A stretch of 64,000 bases of DNA, from NCBI GenBank assembly GCA_003254885.1, contig QANT01000370.1, positions 1 through 64,000 on the forward strand. The letters run 5' to 3'. Below, in pieces: positions 11,481 to 22,522 of this stretch. The stretch is from Purshia tridentata. Lineage: Eukaryota; Streptophyta; Magnoliopsida; Rosales; Rosaceae. The first letter of the stretch is position 1. Every line of letters starts with the position of its first letter. Both the position numbers and the translations under genes were made by a program. A model generated the notes under the pieces. That model had not been told where the DNA came from and did no database searches. It saw only the letters and a program-made list of their open reading frames with translations.

Positions 11481-11634
11481 TCGATTAATGTTGTGTAACA
11501 TGTTTAACTATAGGACTTCTTTGGAATTCTATCTTGCTAGATATCAAAAATCCGAAAGTTGCAAGTGTTGGGTAATTTCAAAATGATGGAATTTTAAAAC
11601 AAGATTTCAAGTTATATAATTTTAAAACATATGG

Positions 11635-12010
11635 GACCTTTTGCACTATACCTGCAACAAAATGGAATACAAGCTCACTATACTACACCAGGGACTCCAC
11701 AGGAAAATGGTGTTGCTGAAGAGCTCTTATGGAAATGGTTAGATGTATGATGTGCACGATTATAGATTGCCTAAGTTTCTATGGGGAGAAGCTTTAAAGA
11801 CTGCGAATTATGTTACAAATCGAGCTCTAAGTAAAGTTTTGAACAAAACTCGATCCTTTTGAAATATGGACAGAAGGAAACCAAGAATTTTAAACTTACA
11901 TGTATGGGGCTGCAAGGTAGAGGCCAAGATATATAATCCAGATGAGAAGAAATTAGATTCCAAAACACAAGTAGCTACTTTATTGGTTATCCAGAGAAAT
12001 CAAAATGATA
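11635..12010 (+). pseudogene. Ty1/Copia integrase remnant
   Basis: On the plus strand, interrupted frames read YTTPGTPQENGVAEE, LPKFLWGEALKTANYVTNRA, then a broken PFEIWT and LHVWGCKVEAKIYNPDEKKL. These are landmarks of the Copia integrase core C-terminal half. A stop follows the conserved NKT/PFE position and a deletion lies after GVAE. The orientation is opposite to the RT remnant at 10.9-11.5 kb, so they are two separate insertions or an inversion. Confidence 0.7.
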
Positions 12011-12036
12011 TAGGCCTCGTTTGGTGTCTAGGATTG

Positions 12037-12942
12037 TGTGGGACCACGAAATATTCTAATAGAGGACCATGGTTTATTCTAGCATGGGACCTATCCATTC
12101 TCATGGAAAAATGAAGGGACCTATCCATTCTCATGGAAAAATGAAGGGACCTATCCATTCTTATGGAAAAAGGAAGAGACCTAACCATTCTCATAGGTCC
12201 ATTGGAAAAGGCATAGAAATATAGGACCTATGGTGTTAGAATAACACAACCTATGTTTTGAGAGACCTATATAAGTTATGGACATTCTCCAATAACATGC
12301 AAAGGGACCGGAGGTATAAAGCATGCAAGGAATTCAAGGACCCATTATACATGGGGCATGGGGCCATCACCCACATAACCACCCAAAGGGGCCAAATGCG
12401 TACGGACCCGCCAATGGGTCCAGGAAAATGGGCCAAAGAGGCCGGATACCTCCAGGGAGACTCTTAGGACCTGCGGATAGGTCCGGAATGGCGCCAAGAA
12501 TGGGCGGACGTATCCTAAACTAACTAAAGAAGGTATTCTCATGATAATTAGGATCTAAGAACTCCTAAAAGAATGGGGAAACCAACTCCCATACGAATTA
12601 AATGGCTTGAATCCTCTCCAAACAAGGATTCAAGTATAGAAGTTCAATCTAATATGGATTATACTTCCCGGTGATTACAAGTTTAATAAGCTTACAATCC
12701 TAAGGCCATGAGGATTAATTCATCCTCTATATAAACGCTCTCATACCATCATTCCCAGGTAATTAACTCTTAAACTCCAAGCCACTGCTTTGAGAATATA
12801 GCGATCTTGTTTACTAACTTGACCGTCGGAGAGCCTTTGGCCGACACCACACCGGTGTCACCTTACCTCCGAAGGTTTTTCATTGTTCACAGGACCTATC
12901 GTCGTCAAGGTTTCGGACCCTTGGAGATTTTGTGTTACAACA
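12037..12942 (+). mobile_element. 5' LTR of a gag-only Ty3/gypsy-type element
   Basis: This LTR begins TGTGGGACC and ends GTTACAACA (TG...CA). The same sequence recurs as a separate LTR at 17231-18611, which fixes both ends. It holds four tandem copies of a roughly 30-bp ggacctatccattctcatgg unit near the 5' end and a TATA box (ctctatataaacgc) near 12730. Directly after it comes attggtgctttcattgag, the place of a primer-binding site; I could not assign the tRNA. Confidence 0.8.
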
Positions 12943-13030
12943 ATTGGTGCTTTCATTGAGAGCGAAATCAAGAACTTCTCGTTTTCGGATTTTGCTTTTG
13001 GAATTTTCTTGTTCACTTTTTCCAGGATAT

Positions 13031-14553
13031 ATGGCGGAAGAGGTGACTATGGGTGCAACTACAAATGGACACCCTATGGCGTCGACAACTACTGCCCCTA
13101 TTGTTCAACAAAACAGCCGGGGGCAAGAGAATGTAGAGGTTCACACCACTAATGATAGCGAAACAGCCCTCTGCCGACAGGTGGAGGAATATCAAGTTGC
13201 ATTGCGTCGCGTGGAAGATCAAACCCGCGTGGCCCTTGAGGCCATGAGGCGCGAAATGGAGGAAATGAACGCGGCACTAAGGGTTGGCTACTATGGACCT
13301 CGCAAACGGGCTCCTCGTCGAGCTCATAGTGAGCACAGAAGGATCCCTATGCGGAGCATGGGAGAAAGAGTTCGACTAGCTCGCCTAGAGAAACAAAAAA
13401 GAAAGGATGAGAAAACACTCACATGGGTCCCCTCGCAATCCCACAAGGGGCCCTAATCTCCAAGCAAGGAGCCTTCCAGGAAAAAACGGACAATCCTTGG
13501 GTCATACACCTATTGTGCCTGCTGAGAGGAGCCATCGGACCGGTCCAGTGTCACCAATCCGGGGGGTACCTCTTCGAGTTCCAGGTATGAAGTTCAATGC
13601 AAATGGCGGGGCGAACACCACACAGCCCCTTTCGCACCACTCTCCATTAAGCGACTCACGGTCCCATCCCGACTCTTACTCTTATTCGGCTCACGCTTCT
13701 AGTGGACCCTCTAGCAATATGCGCCGCTCTAAGAGCTTGGTAAGCCACCGTGCGGTGGAGCGGATGCTTAACCAACGAATGGAACAATTCCGGATGGATT
13801 GGAAAGATCCCCACGAGGCATGTTTGGAAAGCGAAATTCTTTGTGTGAATGAATCCCCTCTTACAAATGATATTCTTAGGGTGCAGGCTCCGGAGCGATT
13901 TGCTATGCCAAGGTTCAAATGTTTCAAAGGGGACTCGGACCCCATGAGTCACATACGGATGTATCGAAACTTGATGGCGCCCTATGATGACAATAGTGCC
14001 TGGATGTGCAGGATCTTTCCCTCAAGTCTGGAGGGTTCCGCGTTAACTTGGTACCATTCTCTACCACCTCAATCAATCACTAGTTTTGCCGACTTATGCT
14101 CCTCATTCGTAAGGCACTATTCCGCTTATCGGGATATTAAGAAAGACACGGATCATCTCTTCACTCTTAAGCAAGGGGAAGACGAATCCCTCCGAGACTT
14201 TGTGAAGCGCTTTAAGTTCAGCCGACTTATGCTCCTCATTCATAAGGCACTATTCTGCTTATCGGGATATTAAGAAAGATACGGATCATCTCTTCACTCT
14301 TAAGCAAGGGGAGGACGAATCCCTCCGAGACTTTGTGAAGCGCTTTAAGTTCGAGGTCGCAAAAATAGATAAATGTAACGACAATATGGCAGCTGTAGCC
14401 TTTCGACAATCCCTCCCAGTGGATTCTGCCTTGTATGGGTCATTAATAAAGAAAAGGGCATTGACGCTCCCACAAACTTTGATGGTGGCTGAAAAGTATA
14501 TCCGGTGGGATGATGAAAAACATGGGTCCTCACCTAAACGACGTAGAATGTGA
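13031..14553 (+). pseudogene. Ty3/gypsy-type gag gene, frameshifted
   Basis: The frame opens at ATG 13031. A coiled-coil-like N-terminal part (RQVEEYQVALRRVEDQ) is followed by a basic region and then a Gag core domain of the Retrotrans_gag type (FKGDSDPMSHIRMYRNLM, EGSALTWYHSLPPQSITSF, FVRHYSAYR). The reading frame changes near 13,430. A 133-bp tandem duplication (14088-14353) shifts it again, and the tail (DKCNDNMAAVAFRQSLPV, AEKYIRWDDEKH) reads in the third frame to a stop at 14553. No zinc knuckle, protease, RT or integrase follows. I infer a decayed non-autonomous (TR-GAG-like) element. Confidence 0.8.
14088..14353 (+). repeat. 133-bp tandem duplication inside gag
   Basis: Two adjacent copies start gccgacttatgctcctcatt at 14088 and 14221. 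They differ at only a few positions. Because 133 is not a multiple of three, the duplication breaks the gag frame. Confidence 0.95.
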
Positions 14554-15870
14554 GTCTCACTTGAAGGTTATAGCGTGTGGGTATTCACCCGAACAAGTCC
14601 AAATATGGGTCCTCACCCAAGCAACACTGCATGGTTGAAACATCCAACCAAAATGGAAGTAGGGGTCCTCACCCCAAAAGCACGAAGAACAAGGGTCTTC
14701 ACCCTCAAAGTGTGAAACATCGGTCCTTATACCAAAAACGTGGGGTACCGGTCCGCACCTTATATAACACCGGCAGTATAGTTCGCCAATCCACATCATG
14801 ACGGTGAAAACGAATGGTCCTCACCTAAGGATGAAGCAAGGTCTAAGACGTCTACTCTAGGCTAGCACCATTAAATTGTAATGTGAACCCCATCGAAATT
14901 TCATTAGCAAGGCATGGGTAAATCACTCTACATGAATGTAACATAGGTCCTGGCCTATACTTCAAAATTTGTAACGTGAAGTCTCACCAACACAAGAGCG
15001 TTGCTTCACTCTACATACAAGTAACATGAGGCCTCGTCCCATACTACAAAAATGTAACATAAGCCCCGACCAATTTATTCAATGTATCATAGTTTTACCA
15101 ACTATATTACATTGGGTCTTAGCTTGTAAACAAATTCGGTTGTTTCATCTTGCCTAGTGCTTGCTTGTAGACCCACAGGGGGCAAGTGGAGGCTAGCTGG
15201 ATACACAAATTCATGGTACCATGGTATCTTAGTCCATACTACATCTAAAAGTTTCTAGTTTTGCGGGTCATAGGCCTCACTGACCCCGGAACCGCCAACT
15301 AAAAGGGTGTTCTAAAGGTAAAATACCTTCTTAGAACATTCACACCCATTCAAGTACCCCACTCGGGGGCAAAATTTATGACTATCGGTCCGAATTCATT
15401 AGGACAAGGTCCTATGATGAAAAACCTCTAGTTCAACAAAGAAAAGTCATATGAAATTTATTTTCCAAAACAAGAGTCCGCAAAATAAATGGGGGCAATA
15501 TCGAGGAAGTTTGGAAGTGTTTTGGGGCCCTATGTGCACCAAGAAAAATGACTCGAGTGCATTTCGAAAATTATCTCCTGAAAATTAGCAAATCAATTTT
15601 GTCAAATTCTTGCAAGTTGTTAAGTTCTATCGAGCTGACGAGCCGATTTAATCCTTACATCAATCCTAAGGAAGCAATATTGGAGGATTTTCGTAATAGC
15701 TCCTGGAAGCCTTTTCGGCACTATTCGGTTTCACACTCTAAACGCTCCATAGGTCCAATACCTCTTATGCGCAATAGGACCTAAAAGGTCTGGTATTCCC
15801 TCTAACATCATCATTCTACTATATTTACTTTATACAAGTTAAATGTGCAAAAGTAGAAAAGCACCGCAAG
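14554..15870 (+). other. non-coding interior of the gag element
   Basis: No pol domain is readable in any frame. Phrases such as gggtcctcaccc and its variants recur about every 35-50 bases from 14,600 to 14,820, and gtaacat-type blocks recur from 14,930 to 15,110. The part around 15,300 holds a hairpin (gggtgttctaaaggt / accttcttagaac). Confidence 0.6.
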
Positions 15871-16020
15871 CATAGGACCTATCCATTCTCATGGAAAGAT
15901 TATAGGTCCTATCTATTCTCATGGAAAGATTATAGGTCCTATCCATTCTCATGGAAATATTATGGGTCCTATCCACTCTCATAGAAAAAGGAAAAGACCT
16001 AACCATTCTCATGGGTCCAA
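15871..16020 (+). repeat. about 30-bp repeat shared with the LTR
   Basis: Five imperfect units of ggacctatccattctcatgg plus a spacer. They match the array in the 5' part of the LTR (12088-12200), including the diverged last unit gacctaaccattctcat. Either the LTR array was copied inside the element, or this is the stump of a rearranged 3' LTR. Confidence 0.8.
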
Positions 16021-16156
16021 ATATTGAGAAAAAGCAAAGTGCAAATGCAAAGTAATAAAGGGTCCAAACAAAAGCAAGAGCTTGAAGGCAAAGTCTCAAG
16101 AGGAATTAAAGAAGATTAAGACTCCAATTGACCCTTTGGTTCGGACCCAAGGGAGT

Positions 16157-16736
16157 GGACCCATAGGTCCGATATCTCCAATGAATAAGGGAATGGACCC
16201 ATAGGTTCGATACATCCAATGAATAAGGGAGTGGACCCATAAGTTCGGTACCTTCCATGAACAAGGGAGCGGACCCATAGGTGCGTACCTTCCATGAATA
16301 AAGGAGCGGACCCTTAGGTCCGATACATCCAATGAATAAGGGAATGGACCCATAAGTTCGGTACCTTCCATGGATAAAGGAGCGGACCCATAGGTTCGAT
16401 ACATCAAATGAATAAGGGAGCGGACCCATAGGTTCGGTACCTCCAATGGATAAAGGAGCGGACCCATAGGTCCGGTACCTTCCATGAATAAAGGAGCGGA
16501 CCCTTAGGTCCGATACATCCAATGAATAAGGGAATGGACCCATAAGTTCGGTACCTTCCATGGATAAAGGAGCGGACCCTTAGATCCGATACATCCAATG
16601 AATAAGGGAGTGGACCCATAAGTTCGGTACCTTCCATGAACAAGGGAGCGGACCCATAGATGCGTACCTCCAAGGGAGTGGACCCATAAGTCCGGTACCT
16701 CCCATGACTTCCATGAACAAGTGAGTGGACCCATAG
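16157..16736. repeat. 38-bp satellite-like tandem array
   Basis: About 15 imperfect copies of a roughly 38-bp unit, each with a ggacccata(a/g)g core followed by ttcgatacatccaatg or ttcggtaccttccatg. Two sub-types alternate in part. Long minus-strand frames here come from the repeat, and since 38 is not a multiple of three the frame rotates, so I do not call a protein. Confidence 0.9.
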
Positions 16737-17225
16737 GTCCAAAACCTTCCATGAACGAAGAGCTCCATTTTTGGTTGCTTTGTTTACTCTCTTGGGAAGG
16801 AAGACTGAGCTCAAGAGTTCAGGCAACTGCAATTTGCAAAGATAGAGGACAAAATGGGAATTTAAAAAAAAAAAAAAAACGAGAAGCCACGACGCCGTTT
16901 CAAGAATATCAGTCTGATTTATTGTTGCGTGATTTACTTCTCTCTGGCCGTGTTGCTACTTGCAGAGAAGATGCCAAAACCACGTCGTTTGGCCAGTCAC
17001 ATGGTCATCGATACAATTATGGATTGAAACGGGCGGGATAAGGTTGGATTTGCCGATACTATAATTGTCGTGTTGAATATGCTATTTCACCCATATAGCC
17101 ATAGGAAAAGCTATATGCTTTAGAAAAATTAAGATTTTGCAACATTGATACAATGCTTTAGCCTATAGCTATAGCTAGAGCTAGGTTTTTGTACCAAAAT
17201 ACCAATAAAATATAGATATTGTATT
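16737..17225. other. interior remnant and flanking DNA
   Basis: Holds an A-run at 16864-16880 and an AT-rich tail with tagctatagctagagctagg at about 17164. No LTR end is seen here, so the gag element has no clear 3' LTR before the solo LTR that starts at 17231. Confidence 0.5.
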
Positions 17226-17230
17226 GACAG

Positions 17231-18611
17231 TGTGGGACCATGAAATATTCTAATATAGGACCATGGTTTATTATAGCATGGGACCTATCCATTCTCATGG
17301 AAAAAGGAAGGGACCTATCCATTCTCATGGAAAAAGGAAGGGACCTAACTATTTTCATAGGTCCATTGGAAAATGCATAGAAATATAGGACCTATGGTGT
17401 TAGAAGAACACAACCTATGTTTTGAGAGACCTATATAAGTTATGGACATTCTCCAATAACATGCAAAGGGACCGAAGGTATAAAGCATGCAAGGAATTCA
17501 AGGACCCATTATACATGGGGCATGGGGCCATCACCCACATAACCACCCAAAGGGGCCGAATGCATACGGACCCGCCAATGGGTCCAGGAAAATGGGCCAA
17601 AGAGGCCAGATACCTCCAGGGAGACTTTTAGGACCTACGGATAGGTCCGGAATGGCGCCAAGAATGGACGGACGTATCCTAAACTAACTAAAGAAGGTAT
17701 NAGTTATGGACATTCTCCAATAACATGCAAAGGGACCGAAGGTATAAAGCATGCAAGGAATTCAAGGACTCATTATACATGGGGCATGGGGCCATCACCC
17801 ACATAACCACCCAAAGGGGCCGAATGCGTACGGACCCGCCAATGGGTCCAGGAAAATAGGCCAAAGAGGCCGGATACCTCCAGGGAGACTCTTAGGACCT
17901 ACGGATAGGTCCGGAATGGCGCCAAGAATGGACGGACGTATCCTAAACTAACTAAAGAAGGTATTCTCATGATAGTTAGGATCTAAGAACTCCTAAAAGA
18001 ATGGGGAAACCAACTCCCATACGAATTAAATGGCTTGAATCCTCTCCAAACAAGGATTCAAGTATAGAAGTTCAATCCAATATGGATTATACTTCCCGGT
18101 GATTACAAGTTTAATAAGCTTACAATCCTAAGGCCATGAGGATTAATTCATCCTCTATATAAACGCTCTCATACCATCATTCTCAGGTAATTAACTCTTA
18201 AGCTCCAAGCCACTGCTTTGAGAATATAGCGATCTTGTTTACTAACTTGACCGTCGGAGAGCCTTTGGCCGGTTTCACCTTACCTCCGAAGGTGTTTCAT
18301 TGTTCACAGGAGCTATCGTCGTCAAGGTTTCGGACCCTCGGAGATTTTGTGTTACAACACTTACAATCCTAAGGCCATGAGGATTAATTCATCCTCTATA
18401 TAAACGCTCTCATACCATCATTCTCAGGTAATTAACTCTTAAGCTCCAAGCCACTGCTTTGAGAATATAGTGATCTTGTTTACTAACTTGACCGTCGGAG
18501 AGCCTTTGGCCGACACCACACCGGTGTCACCTTACCTCCGAAGGTGTTTCATTGTTCACAGGAGCTATCGTCGTCAAGGTTTCGGACCCTTGGAGATTTT
18601 GTGTTACAACA
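17231..18611 (+). mobile_element. solo LTR of the gag-element family
   Basis: It starts TGTGGGACC and ends GTTACAACA, like the LTR at 12037. The 5-bp repeat gacag flanks it at 17226-17230 and 18612-18616, so it is an independent insertion that lost its interior. It is longer (1381 bp) than the 906-bp LTR because two internal blocks are doubled: 17436-17700 recurs after the N at 17701, and 18119-18359 recurs at 18360-18611. The first doubling is probably an assembly join. The second carries its own sequence differences and may be real. Confidence 0.75.
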
Positions 18612-18832
18612 GACAGTATGGTATTATTTTATAAATTTTCGATATCGATACTATACCATACTGAACCACTTAACATTGGTACCAATATTAGTATGTAAAC
18701 CACCTTCCTCATACCACTAAAATAACATACTGCACCTCCAATGTAGGGATATTATACCAAAATGTCAATAACTAACTTTGTTGGCATTAGTATTGGTATT
18801 GTTTTGTTCTATTTCAATGTTATCGGTATCAN

Positions 18833-18898
18833 TTTTCATTGTTCACAGGACCTATCGTCGTCAAGGTTTCGGACCCTTGGAGATTTTGTGTTACAACA
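18833..18898 (+). mobile_element. LTR 3'-end fragment after an N
   Basis: These 66 bases, right after the N at 18832, are identical to the last part of the LTR at 12877-12942 and end in ACAACA. The flank that follows (agttgtatgg) matches neither the element interior nor the gacag target site. It may be the true 3' LTR end of the gag element with the rest lost in a collapsed gap. Confidence 0.7.
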
Positions 18899-21790
18899 AG
18901 TTGTATGGCAGAGTCATTGTTCTCTTCCATGAACTTTTTGTTGGCTATATATATAATCAGATTTAGACCATCCCATGCATCCTTGTTTATTATTGGTACC
19001 CACTTTGCATTTTGTTCTAGCTCATTCCCTCCACATCTCTTTGCCTTCATGGGATACCCATGAAAAGGAGAACCCAAATGTCTATTGGGCTTTCTAAGGC
19101 CCGTTTACATGTTTACTACTTGTTAAAATCCCTAAGTACCCAACACTCCTCAGCCCAAACCCATTTACATGGTTTTTGTTCCTAACCCCACATCCCACGT
19201 GCTCTAATGATTTAGGAATTGCATGTGGGAAATAGAGTTGACATGTGTCATAGTGAGATTGGTCTACCAAATGGCCCAAATGTTGTTAACAAATTAACGA
19301 AAGGTAATGGTATTGGCCATTGGCCACTCAAATATATATATATATATATGGGGCACATTTGGATCCATGGGTGGGCGCAAGCATTGAAAATGAAACTTCA
19401 AGGCGTTACCCAACACAACACAACACATAGCAAAACTTTGGACTTTTTTGTTTCTGCCCAATCGTCATGCATAATGCATCAATCCCACACATATATGTTC
19501 TTTTTTTATGTGAACGATAAATAGATAGTAGTTGTGAGTAATCCCACACATATAACGATATATAAACCAAATGTCAATTGGTTGAAATTGATAGTAATTT
19601 TGTTTAACATTTGATATTACAAAACCAATTTTGACCTTGTATGAAAATAATAGAAGTTTCCTACATATGTACATCTTTGTTTTTTATCCCACTCCCAATC
19701 GGAAAAGGAAAAAAAAAAAAAAATTTACATCTTATCTTACTGGTGGGAACTATATTGTGGACTATAACATGTACCTCTCAAAGTTGTTTGAGGCAATAAT
19801 GCACTGATGCCTAAACGAGAAATGGAGCAATCACACAATTTTAAAAGTTGTAGCAATTAATAACTTAATTAGTCCTTGGAAGAAGCATTAGTTGGAAGAT
19901 ATAGGAAACAATAACCGTCAGGACCCTTTAATTGCCTTAATATGAGGATTAAGACTACCTCTGCAACAAGGACCACGTTAAAGCTTTGCTTGCTAGGGTG
20001 TGCAATAATTAAGGATATGATATTTAATTGTATATATGTGCAAGAGAAGAAACTCTTACACTTGTTTTCAACTCTCTATTAAATTAAATAGGTTCACATC
20101 AAAACTATATAGTTAAGAATTTAAGAAGGCAATACCAATTTTACCAAAAATTTAATACATCCTATATTCCTACCCCAAATGTAGGAAAAATGGCATCCTA
20201 TATATTGGTAAATTAAATAATATTCAAAATTAGTCAAATTAAATAATATTCAAAATAATCCCACATGCATGAACAAAGAAAACGCTACTAAATTAGTTGG
20301 AATTGTATGAGTGTTCCTTGCATTATCTTTGGAAAATTAAGTCAAATCTCCTATTTTCTGTCCTTTTGGGTGTCACATAAAATATATCACATTGATGGAG
20401 GCTTCTATAATTAACTTTCAAATCTACACTACATTCAAATATCGGTAATTGGTGCCTAAAAACTAATCTGACCCAGAATTATAAAATTAAACCACAAATA
20501 ATGTACAGGCTTTACAGTCTATGTACCCATATTTTATTTTTGAAAAAAAAAACAGAATAGTGTCATTATAATTAGTAATATTAAAGAGTAAGGTAGCTTC
20601 AAGAAGCAAGGAAGTACAGCCTTAAAAAAGAAAAAAGAAAACTGCTGAATTTATAATTAATCTATTTATTTGTTTATTTTTATTCTCAGCTGATAGCAGC
20701 TGTGGGAAGCTGGCGAAGAAGGAATTTAAATGTTGCTCAGTGAAATGGGACGTGTGAATGTGAAAAGTGAATAAAAACAATAATATTCCATTGACCAAAA
20801 AAAAAATTAAAAACAATTAATATCATAATAATATGTACTGGTGGTTGGCTGTTCAAGACAATCTCTATCATCTAAGGGTGGACAGCTTCCAATAGGAACC
20901 TTGTAAATTATATTAATATTTTGCAAATATTGATGTAGGGGGGTCAATCTCACTTTCAAAACTATGCATTTTTAATTGGCAACAAAAAAAAAAAAGTTTT
21001 TTAAAGAAATGTTGAATTTAGAGTAATGGTCTAAAACGTGCAACAACTTGACCATCAACTCGGTGATGGACTTATTGTCCAAATGACCATATTAACCTAC
21101 CAATTGCTCCCTAAAATCAAAACATGAAAATTTAGAGTAAGCACAAACAATTACAAATGAGTTTCAATTTTGAGCTTTTTCTCCATATGTTTATATTCAT
21201 ACAAATTTTTTATGAACTATAGACAATTCAATCTTGAAATGACATCGTTTTTATCATAACCACACTACCGGCCAACACATAAAACATAAATAGAGAGTCT
21301 TATTTTCAAAGATCAATAAAATGAAAGAATTACTAATTACTTTCACTAATATTTTGAACATGTAATCATGCATGTTTCTTTTCAAATATAATTGCATCAT
21401 TACTTTTCTAGAATAATTATTTATTGAGTACCATATTTGTTTGTCAATTTAAATAATCTTGATAGGAACTTGTTAGAGGTTTTGTTACAATAAGTAAAAA
21501 AAATTTTAGCAATAGCAGCCTCTATTATTTGAAGTTAATTTGTTTCATATGATATATGCTTCTCTTGAATATATAATGGGAACAAAAAAGAGAGAGTTTA
21601 TATTGACAACAAAAATGGCAAACAGTCATTGAACTCTTTTCCAAAAATTAACCTTATATAAATCACATCCTTTTACGTGTATTACTATTACCTCAAAATG
21701 GAAACAATTTGTATTCATGGATTTGTTTTGGAAGCAAAAACCAGGTTTTCATTCATGGCTTGGTGTTCAAATCAACATAAATGTGTGTTA
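18899..21790. other. intergenic DNA, no gene seen
   Basis: AT-rich spacer with a TA microsatellite at 19333-19349, a short direct repeat (aaattaaataatattcaaaat) at about 20210-20252 and several A-runs. No coding or RNA gene is supported. Confidence 0.5.
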
Positions 21791-22522
21791 AACTATATTG
21801 GAATTCAAGTATTCAACTCTTTCCCACCAATCAAAATTATGAGTTTTGTCGAGCACCTATGATTGAATCAAAGATTCAAAGTTACATTAATCTTTGCAAA
21901 AAATCAAGCTTACATTTTACTAATAAAACGGAAAAAAAGATAAAAGAATGAAAAAATGGTGTCAAATCTAGTAGTATGGACTTGCAATTGAGTAATACAT
22001 TAAAGTAATTGATTGTTTGAGGTTTTGAGTGAAGTCTAGCTAAGTAGGATAATATGATATCTAAGTAGAATAATATGATATTTGTCTTCATTTTGGTAAA
22101 ATTGTAAAAGACAAACATACTATTTCTCGATACAACAATACTACAATTATCACATTTTTATACCATCTTACATGGTAATTTACATGGCATTCATACATTG
22201 GATACTAAAAAAATAAAAATAAAAATTCTAAAAATAAAGAAATACCTTGTTAGTATAAGAATAATACGTAATATGATATAAAAAATATGATAAGAATAAT
22301 ATTATTATTCTTTCGATATATATACATGCTAAAATATATTGGAATTTAGGTATTCAACTCTTTCCCACCAATAAAATTTATGAGTTTTGTCGAGCACCCA
22401 TCATTGGATCAAAGATTCAACGTTACATTAATTTTTGCAACAAATTAAGCTTACGTTAATGGGTAATAAAAAAGGAAAAAGTGTAAAGAATGGGAAAATG
22501 GTAATTTGGAGTCAAGTAGTCA
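21791..22522. repeat. diverged direct duplication around a MITE
   Basis: A block of about 180 bp at 21797-21978 (tattggaattcaagtattcaactctttcc and on) recurs at 22338-22522 with many substitutions and small indels. The Mutator-like element at 22133-22309 lies between the copies. Confidence 0.8.
22133..22309. mobile_element. Mutator-like MITE, copy 2
   Basis: It shares inverted ends (CAACAATACTAC left; GAATAATAATAT inward from right) and the interior cattcatacatt block with the element at 7665. The flanks ttctcgata and ctttcgata form an imperfect 9-bp target repeat. Confidence 0.65.

Noticed and set aside
12943-12962. Named tRNA for the primer-binding site
   Set aside because: The position after the LTR fits, but I could not match the sequence to a specific tRNA 3' end with confidence.
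16157-16736. Regular direct repeats suggesting a CRISPR array
   Set aside because: Units are tandem without unique spacers, and the genome is eukaryotic.
16096-16832. Several overlapping minus-strand frames of 60-150 codons with repeated peptide phrases
   Set aside because: They come from the 38-bp tandem array, whose unit is not a multiple of three. The same repeat is open in all three frames and has no start context or homology.
17231-18611. 3' LTR of the gag element at 12037
   Set aside because: It has its own 5-bp target repeat GACAG on both sides and no polypurine tract or element interior before it, so it is a separate solo LTR.
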